DNA of 64,000 nucleotides from contig CM076846.1 in the NCBI GenBank assembly GCA_039519185.1, positions 69,860,666 through 69,924,665 of the forward strand, given 5' to 3'. The DNA is from Astragalus membranaceus. Its lineage: Eukaryota > Streptophyta > Magnoliopsida > Fabales > Fabaceae. The translations under genes were made by a program, and so were the position numbers. The notes under the pieces are model-generated. The model ran no database searches. It saw only the letters and a program-made list of their open reading frames with translations, and was not told where the DNA came from. This document shows, one piece after another, positions 32,499 to 42,768 of this stretch; the stretch's first letter is position 1, and the number at the start of each line of letters is the position of its first letter.

Positions 32499-34906
32499 TT
32501 AATTAATTAATTAGGATTTATGTGGTAGAAAAATAATAAAATAAATATATATTATTATGTGTGTTATTTTGTGTGGGGGTTGGTATTGGTAAGGAGTGAG
32601 ATGTTAAAAGGAAAAGGGCTTGGGTTAAGTCGCATAAGCTAAGTAGAAAAACCCATAAGACTAACTAAGTATAAATAGGTAATTTTTAGGGTTTTGCTCA
32701 CATAATTATAAAAACAAAGTGAGAGAGTGAGAATAGAGACAAGAGGACGGCGCTAGAGAGGAGAAGAGAAGAGGGAAGTCGCGAATTGAGAGGGGGCTAA
32801 GGCAAGCAAGGATTTCGAGTTCTTCAAAAACAAGGTAAGGGTGGGGTTCTATCTATCTAATGGGTTATATGAATGTCTCTATGTGGGGTGGTTAATGGAA
32901 CCCTAGGTGATTAAGATTAGAGAACCTTAGTTTTAAGGATTGATTATGTTTGATGATGAATATATGTGCTTAAAAGTGTTTAAACATGAATTGACGATGT
33001 CCAAGCATGATTGATGATGATTGTATGTGATTGGTGATGATTAAATGTGTTTTGACGGTGATTAAATGTGATTAATGGTGTTTAGACATGATTGGTGATG
33101 ATTAACATGTTTGATGATGATTTGGATGGGATTGTTGGTGTTTGGTGTTGTGTGTTGTTGATTTTAAACAAAATTTCTGGTTGTAGGGCGCATAGGGCGC
33201 ATTCTGCGTGTATTCTGGAAACAATCTAGCAGTCCGAAAATTATGTGGTTTACCTTTTTAGAAACTAGACTTAATGCTTGTTAATTTGGCGCTAGTTTGG
33301 TTGCATTTGGAGTTGTATAGCTCGAGTTAAAGGTGTTGCAAGTTAGGTTAAAATTCTGGAAACGATCTGAGTATAGGTTCGGTTATACAGTAACTGGGAA
33401 CAATTTAGTGGTCCTAAAATTATGTGGTTTACCTTTTTAGAAACTAGAGTTAATTCTTGTTAATTTGGCACTAGTTTTGTTGCATTTGGAGTTGTATAGC
33501 TCGAGTTATAGGTGTCACAAGTTATGTTAAAATTCTGGAAACAATCTGGATATAGGTTCGGTATTTCGTGTATAACGTTTTCGTTTGAACTCCTTTTTGA
33601 ATGATTCTTGATTCATTGAAAACTACAATCAATTTGTTTCGGGTTAGGCTCAAGTCCCGTGTCATTTGACTGAGTTTTGATAATTCTAGAGGTGACACAA
33701 GCTAGGTCATGTTTGCTGTCACTGTTTTTGCTGTCACTGTAAACAATTTTGTTTTCGCAATATCTTTTGATCCGGGGATCCGATTTGGACGTTCTAAAAT
33801 GTTTTGGAAAGCTTATTCAGAAGCCTAACTGAATATTCTGATTTTAAGGCAAAAAGTGACTGTTTCTGGGGTCGTTAATTTTTAAGCGTGTCTGTTGATT
33901 TAATGGTTAAGAGTGTCGGCTGCTTGTCCGTGGTTGCTGATAGCTGGGCACCCGTGTGGCTGCCCGGTAGGTGCTGTCCTAGGTGTTGTCAATTAAAATG
34001 ATGTTGAGTATGTGATTAAGCCAAATTGTTGTGATGTTGCAAATTGTGGTGATGTGGCCAAAGCGCTATAAATTGTTAAGTTGTAATTGTTGACGACGAT
34101 TTTTATATGACGACGACGAGGTTTATATGACGACGAGTTGCCTCTATTTATGGGCAGGTGATGTGATGTAGGCCTATGGCCATTGTTGTTTTGATGTTGT
34201 TGCGTGCTATGCAGTTGTTGTTGTTTGTTTGTGCATTTGCATAGTGTCGCATACATAGCATATTTACGACGAGGAGCTATGCTCAAACACGACGAGTTAT
34301 GATTACGACGACGACGAGATGCCTCTATTTATGGGCTTGATTTTGGTACCACATGCATTCAGGGGCGGTGTGCCGTGCATTTGAGTCTCATCCGCATTGT
34401 GAGCATAACTGTGTGTTTATAATGATGTTGATTGCTGTATGTTGCTGAATGGATACCATGACGTGCCTTTGTATATTGATTTTCATGTATCCTATTATAT
34501 AGTGTGATATCTCACCCCTTCTGTTTGAATGTTACCCATATGTTGGTAACGTGCAGGTAACCGTGAATGAAGGCAGTTCACCTTCATGTAATCGAGTCGG
34601 GTCGTGTCGCTCTGATATGTAACACTTGGGGATGGGCGAACGCTTATTTATGGCTATGAATTCCGATGTTGTTATTTTATTGAACTGGAGTTATGGTTGT
34701 TCGATTATTCCGCTGTGAACCATTTTTGAAGTTATTGTTGTCGAAGTTGAAAACCCCTTTATTTTCCGCTGCTTATTGAATGAAAGATAATTATTTTTGC
34801 AGTATGTTTTCGTGGTGATTTTCAAGATGTAAATGTGGCGCTCGTTTAATTGTTTAAAAACTCATACTCTTTACCAATAATATGATGGGTAGAAACGGGT
34901 GTTACA
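32465..34906 (+). mobile_element. LTR 3 of element B
   Basis: 2442 bases, ending GGGTGTTACA and followed by the duplicated CCTGT of LTR A. It carries TATAAATA at 32670, a donor-like GT at 32835 and GCTCTGATA at 34609-34617. It shares with LTR 2 the ~58-bp segment missing from LTR 1. Confidence 0.9.
34506..34632 (+). promoter_or_regulatory. Conserved hairpin/anti-PBS module, LTR 3 of B
   Basis: Here the loop of hairpin 1 is changed (CATATGTT instead of CCTATGTT) but the GTTACC/GGTAAC stem is intact. GCTCTGATA is at 34609-34617. Confidence 0.6.
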
Positions 34907-35104
34907 CCTGTTCCTGTTTTGCTGTTATTGCTGAAGGCGCCCTGTTGCTGGGCGCCAGTGCCTGTTTGTTGTTGTTGCCTGTTGGCGCCCTGTTGCTGGG
35001 CGCCAGTTCCTGCTTGTTGTTTGTTGTTGTTGGCGCCCTGTCCCCAGGCGCCACACTCTATCTCTGTGTTGCTAGTGTTGACGCCCTGTCCCTAGGCGCC
35101 ACAC

Positions 35105-35735
35105 CCTGTTGCTGATGCTGTGTTACTGTTGTTGGGCTGCTGTTGCTACTGTGTTGCTGTTGCTGATGCTGTGTTGCTGTTGCTGGGCTGCTGTTACTGC
35201 TGTGCTGCTGTTGTTGCTGTGTTGCTGTTGATGATGATGTGTTGCTGTTGCTGGGCTGTTGTTGCTGCTGTGTTGCCATTGCTGATGCTGTGTTGCTGTT
35301 GCTGTGTTGCTGTTGCTGTTGTTGTTGCCGTTGCTGTGCTGCTGTTGCTGTGTTGCCGTGGCTGTGCTGCTGTTGCTATGTTGCCGTGGCTGTGCTGCTG
35401 TTGTCGTGTTGCTGTGGCTGTGCTGCTGTTGCTGTTGCTGTTGCTGTGCTGCCGCTGCTGTGTTGCTGCCGCCGTGCTGCTGTCACTGTGTTGCTGTTGC
35501 TGGTGTTGTTGATGTTGCTGTTGGTGCTGTTGCTGCTGCTGTTGCAGTGTTGCCGTTGCGGTCGCCGTTGTTGCTATTGTTGCCGTTGTTGCTGTGTTGC
35601 CGTTGCTGTTGCAGTGTTGCTGCTGCTGTTGCCGTTGTTGCTATTGTTGTTGCTGTTGCGGTTGCTGTTGGTGTTGCTGTCGGTGCTGGTGGTGTTGCTG
35701 TTGTTGCCGCTGTCCCTCGTTGTTGTTGTTGCAGG
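35105..35735 (+). repeat. GTTGCT-rich simple repeat in the 3' LTR of A
   Basis: Counterpart of 14646-15129 plus 17913-18010. It differs in repeat number, as expected for a slippage-prone tract. It contains the uninterrupted GCAGTGTTGCTG site (near 35605) into which solo LTR F inserted in the other LTR. Confidence 0.85.
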
Positions 35736-36436
35736 TTGGCGCCTTAGCGCCCATGGTTGTTGTCGTTGCTTGTTGGGGCCTTAGCGCCCATTGTTGTGGC
35801 TGAACTGTTGGTTCAGATGTTGTTAGTTGATGATGTTACATAATGGACTGCCTCTATTTATTGGCACGGATTCTACGTTGCAGGCCTATGGCCAATGTTG
35901 AGATTTATGATGTTGTTGTGCTAATATATAGTTACTGATTGTCTGTGCTAAAATATTGCGATGTTGCCAAAATGTGGAAAGTTGCTAAGTTGTAAATTGT
36001 TGACGACGACGATGTACGAAGACGAGTTTGCCTCTATTTATTGGCAGGTGATGTGTTGTAGGCCTATGGCCAATGTTGTTTCCGATGATGTTGCGCTGCT
36101 ATGTGAATTATATGTTGTTTGTGCATTTACATAGCTTCGCATGCATAACATACTTTTACGACGGAGCTATGCTCAAACCACGACGACGTTGCAATGTTGA
36201 TGCCTCTATTTACGGGCTTGAATTATGGTACCACATGCATTATAGGGCGGTGGCCCTGAGTCGAGTCACATTCTGCATTCATGTTGCATATTTATGCGAT
36301 TGAAATGATTTTGACTGTTGTGACGTAATGACTTGACCATGGTGATATGATGATATTGACTGCTGTCCTGATTGACTATTGATGAGATTTGTATTTTGTT
36401 GAGGGTACCGCTGATGGCCCATTTGCATTTTGATGA

Positions 36437-37335
36437 CCCACGAAAGCGGACAGGCGCCGTTCAAAGCATAACCAATATCTTAAAAGAATTCATGTCAATA
36501 CTCTATCAATTTCAATTCAAATTAAATAAATTAAGCATCCAAATAACTCAAAATAATCAAAAGTTACGAAACGAGATTGTATACAAGCAAGCGCGTACAC
36601 ATACGAATCGCGTTATGCAAAAACAGAGTTCAAATTATTCAAGCAAAATAAGAAGAACTGAAATTGCAACCATTAAGAGTGAAAACGAAATTGATAGAAG
36701 AATCTTTCCTAAGGAACTGGCCCGTAAACCTGTTTTACATTATACTGCTTCGGTAATTCGAGGTTTGGACCATTAAGACTTCTGAAATGGGTTTCGAGCT
36801 CAACAGAATAATTGTAGCTCTATTCCTTAGATTTTGAATGCATGCTCGCACGCCTCAATCTGATAACCACAGCCAAAGTTATGGTCTGCAGTGTAGACAG
36901 GGGTCAATATGCAATAAAAACAAGAATTAATCATGAAATTGTTATACTGCTCTAATAAGACCCAGAGTCTAGAAACGTGCTAAGACTTAAATATTAGACA
37001 CAGAACGCAATCAAAAACACCAAGTGAAATGCTATAAAGAGTGCAATAAAATTCACTGATCACCCGGCTGTAGGGGCGTTGCCAGAAGGTGAACGTTCTG
37101 GAGAAGAGGGTTGCTTACCTGCCTCAGCCTCGACATCTGTCGGAGCTAAAGGAAACTCCCAGGCCTCCAGGACTAGTGGGGCGAGGGCTTACTCGAAGGA
37201 CGTCCGCAGGGTGCCCCATCCATTGACTGTTTGCATAATAGCCTCACGACTCTTGTCAAGACCGGCTTCCAAGCCAGGTCGTTGCGGGAGTAGGAGTGCA
37301 AGGTGTGGATCTAGCGCAGAGCTACGGCGGAAAAG
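36437..37335. other. Unassigned stretch at the A / Tat-like junction
   Basis: Sequence changes abruptly at about 36436 from LTR A to AT-rich DNA with no supported gene. It probably belongs to the interior of the Tat-like element to its right, whose 5' part is missing. I see no target duplication or terminal motif at the junction, which fits an illegitimate deletion. Confidence 0.45.
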
Positions 37336-37947
37336 CTAGAAAACGTCGGAAGAAATGTTTGAAAGTTTGTTTGCGGCTGCAGAGTGCTGAGGAGTGAGCG
37401 AGGCCAACTCAAGCTGGAGGGAAGCTACTTGGTCTTCAATGGTTTGCACCCTGCAGGCAATCTTCTCCTTCTCGGCCAGCGTAGCACGTTTTCTCAGGTC
37501 CAGGGAAACAAAGGTGGCCCGATATCCAGCTTTTTCATCCTTAGGAGACTCCAATTGTTACAAAGAAGATTGGGCTCGATCCTGGGTAGTCTTGGCTCGC
37601 CCATATAAACTTGAAATGTTCCCAAGTTGCAATGCTATCTCCCTTAACACCTCTTTCTTAACAAAGGGAACATCGGACGAGTTGGAAAGCCGGAACAGTG
37701 AAGCCCTAAGATCAGCTACCTGGTTAGGATCAGTTGGGATTTTCCCAGCCAAGGCAGCCTCCACTCGACTAAGATCCACATCTACAGGGGAGGCAACCAC
37801 CACTGGAACGTCTAAGCTAAGGAAATAGCGTTCCAATGCTTCCTCAGTCACATTTGGGGTTGCAAGAACCTCAGGCTGCTGAGGGATGGTAGGGTTGGCC
37901 TCCTCGAGAGAAGGGGGATCGGCCACTGCAGCATCATGAGGAAATCC

Positions 37948-38019
37948 CTGCAAAAGGAAACTATAAGAAATGGCGACAACAACCATGAACAAAACAAAAA
38001 GGCAAAGAAGGAGACTTAC
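37948..38019 (-). other. GT-AG intron in the antisense PMD gene
   Basis: On the minus strand the donor is GGCTCT/GTAAGTCTCC and the acceptor CCTTTTGCAG/GGATTT. It is 72 nt, T-rich and of phase 0, joining GS to GFPHDA in one frame. Confidence 0.65.
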
Positions 38020-38091
38020 AGAGCCTGAACTTTGACTATTGCGGTTTTCGGCTTGAGAGAATGGAGGCGACTCCACTGAAGAGCGAAACCT

Positions 38092-38167
38092 CTGCAGGAG
38101 CGCCCCAAGAGTAAGAAAGCAACAGAAAAGTGACAAAATGCGCATGGCATAGAGAGAAAGAACTTAC
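38092..38167 (-). other. GT-AG intron in the antisense PMD gene
   Basis: On the minus strand the donor is GCTGTGG/GTAAGTTC and the acceptor GCTCCTGCAG/AGGTTTCG. 76 nt with a pyrimidine-rich body. Confidence 0.65.
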
Positions 38168-40091
38168 CCACAGCCGCTTGAAAGGAGGGGAATGGTCCCC
38201 AGTAACATGAGTGGCAGGGGGAGGTGAAACTGGAGTAAGCAGGTCTCGAGTTCTTTTACGGTGAAGGAGTGGAACATCATCGTCATCATCGTCTAGGGCA
38301 ACTACCCCCGGCGTTTGGGCTACGCAAGGACGATGCCATGTCAAGCTATATTAATAAGATGAAAAGAATGACAGGACAAAACTGAAAGACTTACTAGTGG
38401 TAGAAGAGGGTTGCCCAATGGATCTCAGACAAGATGAAGAACGATGAGGGGAAGGACTGGAAAGCAATGGTCTATTCTTTTTCCCTGTCTCCGTTGGTTT
38501 AGCCACCGAATGGACAGTTGTGGGAGGTGGTGGACTTACACAAGCAGCCATCGAAGTGGGCTGAGTAGAGAGGCCCTCGGTCGATCCCAGGTATCGCTGA
38601 AGATATTCGGTGGTGGGGAGAGGAAAGAGATATTCTCGAATGAGCAACCACCAGGAAGCATAGCTGCTAGTCTGACCACATTGGCGGTGATAGGTACCCC
38701 AAGAGAAAGAGAGGAACCTCGCCTCCTGGTCCGCCAGAAGCTTGTTGAGATCGGTGAGAAGAATCTTTCCTCGGCGACGCTGCACATCCACGAAATCATG
38801 AGGAACCGAAACATGCTGGCCGATGCCAAACTGTCTAGCGACGAAGTTGGGGTGGTAAGAGGTTTGGTATTGGAGGAGAGCTTGGCACCAGCAATCAAAT
38901 CTCGAGCCATAAGAACACGGCTCCAATGAATGACCATGTCGTAGTGGTCACCCGAGGAGGGTCCAAATCCTGAGGGGTGAAGATCCATTGAGGGCCAAGG
39001 TCCTTCTCCAAAGGCGGACACTAGCAGAACTCACTGGGATCTATGTCCAGCAGGACTCGGAGCGCCTCCACACGCTCCACTGGCAAATTGGAGGTGGCAG
39101 CAAGGGCACAACCCAAGATCTCCGAGGAATCTGTAGACAAGTCAGGAGCAAAGTTGGGGAAGTAAAGCTGCGCCTAAAGTTGCAGAAACCAAAAGGGACC
39201 TTCGGCCTTCGAATAGGATCCCTTGTCCTCGATTTGCCTCAGGAAGCTATCCATACTTTTATAGAGGAGAGCGAGGAAAAAGGGACCCCGGGCATACTTC
39301 TGGCTTGTCTGCAGCAAGTGGACAAAAACAAAGAGTTCCTTAACAACGCCAAACGACTTGGTGCTGAAGAAGAACTTGTTGAAAAAATGCATAAGGAAGG
39401 CATGATGTTCCCCGTCGGTGACCGATCCGGAGGACTTGGCGTTCTTAGCCAGAATGTTGGAGAAGGCCGAAGCGTAGCTATATGGAGGGTCAACGCCCAG
39501 AAAATCAGGATCGGCGTGAACCTCGATGCCGCCGACAGGAAGCCCTAGGATGGCGGCCACATCTAGCAAAGTAGGGGTCAGGATTCCCCATGGGAATATG
39601 AAAGCTTTCAGGGTGGTCGACCAGAAGGACATTAGAGGGAACGGGAGTTGTGAGAAACCTCCTGGGTCGACACCATGATCATGTAGATGCCCCACGCCTT
39701 CCAGGTTTCCCCCTTTTTCTTGGCCAAGCGGCCACCCAGTCGTTGTAACCGGGGTTACTTTTCGGCCATCCCCGGAGATCATGAAACTTGGCCTCAATGT
39801 TGAACCAGGAGATCTTTAAGGGGAGATTGCAGGAGCCGGAGCGTTGTTTAAAGACCTCAAAATTGTGATCGGCGTTGGTAGCGATAGGGCGAAGAACAGA
39901 TAAAGGGCCGATGGTGGTGAAAATGGACGAAGAATCACCCTGAAGAGAGGGGGTAACAAAGGAAGAAGCGTGTTGTTTGGCTGCCATGGATGACAAAACA
40001 CGGCCTGAGAATAAAGGGGAAGGCAAAGGTTTCTCTCAAAATGTAGGGAAGAGTGAGCGTGCAAGAAGCCGTATGCAGTAGGCATAATGAC

Positions 40092-40099
40092 TATTTATA
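40092..40099 (-). promoter_or_regulatory. TATA box for the antisense PMD gene
   Basis: The minus strand reads GCTATAAATAGTC about 105 bases upstream of the chosen ATG, a normal plant TATA distance with a ~75-base 5' UTR. It suggests the antisense gene had its own promoter rather than using the LTR. Confidence 0.55.
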
Positions 40100-40270
40100 G
40101 CCTTGGGGAGGTAACCAGCACAACCTTGGGAACCGCTGCGCTGCCTTTTCGATCTGCGTGAGCCAAACCGCCAAATGTCACATAATGGCAGGAAGTCACC
40201 ACAACCATCACATCAGATCATATCAAGGGTTTTTGTACCATCAGTCACGTCCCCACGGCCACGCGACAGT

Positions 40271-40287
40271 ACAAAAAGAGGGGTAAT
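40271..40287 (+). promoter_or_regulatory. Polypurine tract of the Tat-like element E
   Basis: ACAAAAAGAGGGGTAAT directly precedes the LTR start TGTTAGCACC. It fixes the element orientation as plus, opposite to the PMD gene. Confidence 0.65.
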
Positions 40288-41208
40288 TGTTAGCACCTAA
40301 AAATAAATTAAGTCGTAGGTCGAGGGCCGAGAGACGGCACATGATGCATTATATTTTTGTCAAAGGTGAATCATCATCTATCATTCAACACAATACATTA
40401 TATGTGTATACACATCAACCCACCAATGAGGTACGGCACATGATTAACGCAATATCATTAGACATGACAGCAAACCCATGTAACACCTACCGTTGATAAT
40501 AAAACCCCACTATTGAGGTGGCTTGGCACAACAACATGTGCATAAAGATATGAAGAAACAAAGGGCCCCCTCCCCCCTTGTTTTTTTTCTTTAGAGCTGA
40601 AGTAGCGCAAGTTTCAGCTTATAGAATGTCTCGGCCATAATAGCTCGGTTAGCCAAAGTTCGACGGCTGCAGGCCGAGGACAAAGATCAACCGAGGGGGT
40701 ATGTGACCGAGGCAAAGAGGACTTGCCTGTGAGGCAAGGAAGGGCACGTGGATAGAACGTGAGTGCAATTCAAGGTTAAGCGAAGAAGAGAAGTCTTGAG
40801 GCGTGGAGCGAAGAGGTTTTTGCACCTCACTAATTGTGCTAGTGGGATCGTGAGTAATGGCTCTGATATCTTAGGGCTAGGAGCGAGATTAGGCGTTTAT
40901 CTTCAATTGATCCAACGGTAGGCAAATGTTGTACAAAGAGACAATCAATCAAATACAAAACTTATTTTTCTCTCACAATTTATCTTTATCGCATTTTTAC
41001 TTTCCTTTACTTTTATGCATTAGCCAATAGATAATCCAATCCTCGCGTCCCCTTTACCCAACCTGACACTCTTTGGAGGAGTTAGGAAATCCACATTTGG
41101 GAAGCAGAGTTCCCTCCTCAACGCAATCGCTTGAGGAACAATGGAATCAAAGACCGTCCCAACCCCTGGCCGAACCCACGACTAGGACCTAAAAATTTGA
41201 TGACAACA
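40288..41208 (+). mobile_element. 3' LTR of Tat-like element E
   Basis: A block of 921 bases from TGTTAGCACCTAAAAATAAA to GATGACAACA, with TG...CA ends and a polypurine tract immediately upstream. The terminal parts share ACCTAAAAAT. No 5' LTR or pol is present in the window, so lineage rests on the antisense extra gene and LTR style; assignment to Tat is inference. Confidence 0.6.
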
Positions 41209-41249
41209 ATTAGTAATTAGTAAATAGCAACTAATAGTTAACAATGAAA

Positions 41250-41376
41250 GTCCCAGAAAGATAGCTCAGTTGGTGAGCTAAGGGACATGAAGGAGTTGCA
41301 TGAAAAAGGTCCAGAGTTCAAATCCTGAAAACTAACATTCTCCCGTCCCACTAACACTTGCTTATAAAAAAAAAGG
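41250..41376 (+). mobile_element. tRNA-derived SINE
   Basis: The 5' part has a pol III A box (TAGCTCAGTTGGTGAG near 41261) and B box (GAGTTCAAATCCTG near 41314), followed by a short tail ending in CTTATAAAAAAAAA. It is flanked by an 11-bp duplication with one mismatch, TAACAATGAAA (41239-41249) and TAACGATGAAA (41377-41387). Total 127 bp. Confidence 0.75.
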
Positions 41377-41659
41377 TAACGATGAAAATTATCACTTACA
41401 CTTGGACTGACCCTGTATTGGGTATGGGAATAGTAGCCCCATAACTTCTTCCAATATCTTCATAATATTGCATGGTTTGCTTGAATTTTGTAAATAAAAA
41501 AAATGACACAAAGACAGTTTTATTCTCTTATATAGATTTACTCAACTCGACTTTAATTAATTATACTAACAGATCTGATAAAAAAAATATAATTAGACTT
41601 TTTCAAAAAAATTGAATTATATCGATGAGATTATTTTGGTTACCATAACATTGGTACAC

Positions 41660-41845
41660 AGTATTTTCGGAGAACCTGACTGACTATGTGTAGCCATCTT
41701 TTCTGGTCCGTGTGATTCTCTTCTTTGAATAGAGTTTTTGCCGCACCCAAAACCAAAATTTCGGAGAACCTGACTGACTATGTGTATCCATCTTTCTTGG
41801 TCTGTGCAATTCTCTTCTTCGAATAGAGTTTTTATCGCAACCAAG
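41660..41845. repeat. Tandem duplication of ~92 bp next to the Ogre insertion
   Basis: Two copies of a segment from ATTTTCGGAGAACCTGACTG through TCTTCTTTGAATAGAGTTTT lie side by side, diverged at about one base in ten. No coding role is evident. Confidence 0.75.
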
Positions 41846-42054
41846 ACTCAAGCATGAGACCTGTCATACCCTAATTTTGTCCGACTAATTGGAAAATCCC
41901 AAAATTTTATCGCTTCGCATATTGTTCTAAACACGGGTGTCTTTGGCACTCTCGTGCAACGATTTTGTTTGACACCCGTTACTTTCAAAAAAAAAGAGAG
42001 TCCAAAAAATATATATAATAAAAATAATAATAAATAACGCGAGCGCGTGTTGGT

Positions 42055-42255
42055 TGCGAGTCACGTGTGAGTAGTTGCGTCACCGCGCGTTATTTTACCG
42101 TTTTTTAGAAAAAGTGAGGATAAAATGAAATCGGTTTTAATAACGTACGCGCGTGCGTATTCAAATCGCGTACGCGTTCCTAGTCTTAAGGCGAGCACGC
42201 GTTTCGTTTCGAGTCACGTGAGTGATTGCGTCAGTGCGCGTTTATTTTATCGCTT
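42055..42255 (+). promoter_or_regulatory. Duplicated CACGTG module upstream of the Ogre TATA box
   Basis: GAGTCACGTG is followed by GTTGCGTCACCGCGCG in the first copy and by GATTGCGTCAGTGCGCG in the second, with palindromic GTACGCGCGTGCGTA sequence between. CACGTG is a G-box core bound by plant bZIP and bHLH factors. The same arrangement is in the 3' LTR (about 59955-60155). Confidence 0.5.
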
Positions 42256-42760
42256 CTTTCAGTTATTAGTAAAAAAAAATAATAAATAATAGTAATAAGA
42301 TAAAATCAGTTTTTTTATTAGCTGTCCTTTTTTTAATTTTGTTACATATACAAACAAAAAATAAGAAAAAAAGCAGAATAGTACAAAAAAGAAAGTCAGC
42401 TGTTTTATTTAGATGTACACAAGAAAATTTAATTACAAATAATACAAAAATCAAAATACAAACAAAAATTAAATACAAAAGTACAAAAAATAAAAAAATA
42501 AAAAAAAAGGGGACAGCTCAAGTCGCTGCTGCCCTTGTTTGTTGCTGTGGCTGAAAAACATTTTGAGCTTCAAGCCCAAGCTTCTTTCCTCTTGTCCCTT
42601 TGCTTGCCTCCCATTTTCAGCAAAAACATGGCAGCATTGGCAGCAACCCTGCTCCACCTCTGCTGCCTCATACTGCCTCCACCAGAGGTTGTTGTGCTTT
42701 ATGGTCTCCTAGAGTTGTGATCCTCTGCTCCTACACCAAACTACACCACAATCCTCAGCC

Positions 42761-42768
42761 TATAAATA
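42761..42768 (+). promoter_or_regulatory. TATA box of the Ogre 5' LTR
   Basis: TATAAATA after CCTCAGCC. The 3' LTR copy is at 60652-60659. Confidence 0.65.

Larger units (their letters stand above)
25362..34906 (+). mobile_element. Element B: gag-only LTR element in the form LTR-gag-LTR-gag-LTR
   Basis: Three LTRs of the same family (25362-27722, 28883-31304, 32465-34906; 2.36-2.44 kb) separate two internal regions of about 1.16 kb, each with a primer binding site, one gag frame and a polypurine tract but no pol. The whole 9.5-kb block has one perfect target duplication, CCTGT (25357-25361 and 34907-34911), and lies in a GGCGCC repeat of LTR A. One insertion with three LTRs implies recombination between LTRs of two copies (unequal crossing over or a tandem cDNA), not two independent insertions. 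The gag-only layout fits the TR-GAG class of non-autonomous elements. Confidence 0.93.
24339..36436 (+). mobile_element. 3' LTR of element A, interrupted by element B and truncated
   Basis: It starts at the polypurine tract, runs to 25361, is split by element B (25362-34906) and resumes at 34907 with the duplicated CCTGT. It then follows the 5' LTR through the GGCGCC pairs, the GTTGCT tract (35105-35735), the uninterrupted F and CACTA target sites, and the GGTACCACATGCATTATAGG module. It breaks off at about 36436, so the last ~0.6 kb including the anti-PBS module is missing and unrelated sequence follows. Confidence 0.88.
37336..39987 (-). pseudogene. Plant mobile domain (PMD, aminotransferase-like) gene, antisense in a Tat-like element
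   Basis: Best start is the ATG at 39987 (MAAKQHASSF, context ATCCATGGCA). The N-terminal part includes ISWFNIEAKFHDLRGWPKSN. After a frameshift near 39700-39720 the PMD core continues (39174-39690) with FIFPWGILTPTLLDVAAILG, the hallmark block of this family. A later block near 38830-38860 reads YHPNFVARQFGIGQ. The 3' part is interrupted by phase-keeping GT-AG introns at 38092-38167 (76 nt) and 37948-38019 (72 nt), and possibly a 49-nt one at 38346-38394. It ends in a coiled-coil-like region (37336-37554) cut by an in-frame TAA at 37558. PMD proteins occur as host silencing or maintenance factors and inside transposons. The position just before a 3' LTR, in antisense, fits the extra ORFs known from Tat-lineage elements. 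It is broken by at least one frameshift and several stops. Confidence 0.7.

Noticed and set aside
38444..38929. Plus-strand frames over the PMD gene (also 38988-39548, 37394-37828)
   Set aside because: No domain similarity. The minus-strand frames carry the PMD blocks and splice sites.
41261..41330. Functional tRNA gene
   Set aside because: A and B boxes are present but the sequence cannot form a full cloverleaf that I can see, and it has a tail plus target duplication, so it is a SINE.
42266..42657. Short frames at the Ogre LTR start in both LTRs (also 60207-60700)
   Set aside because: AT-rich LTR sequence with poly-Phe/Leu or Lys/Asn products and no recognised domain.
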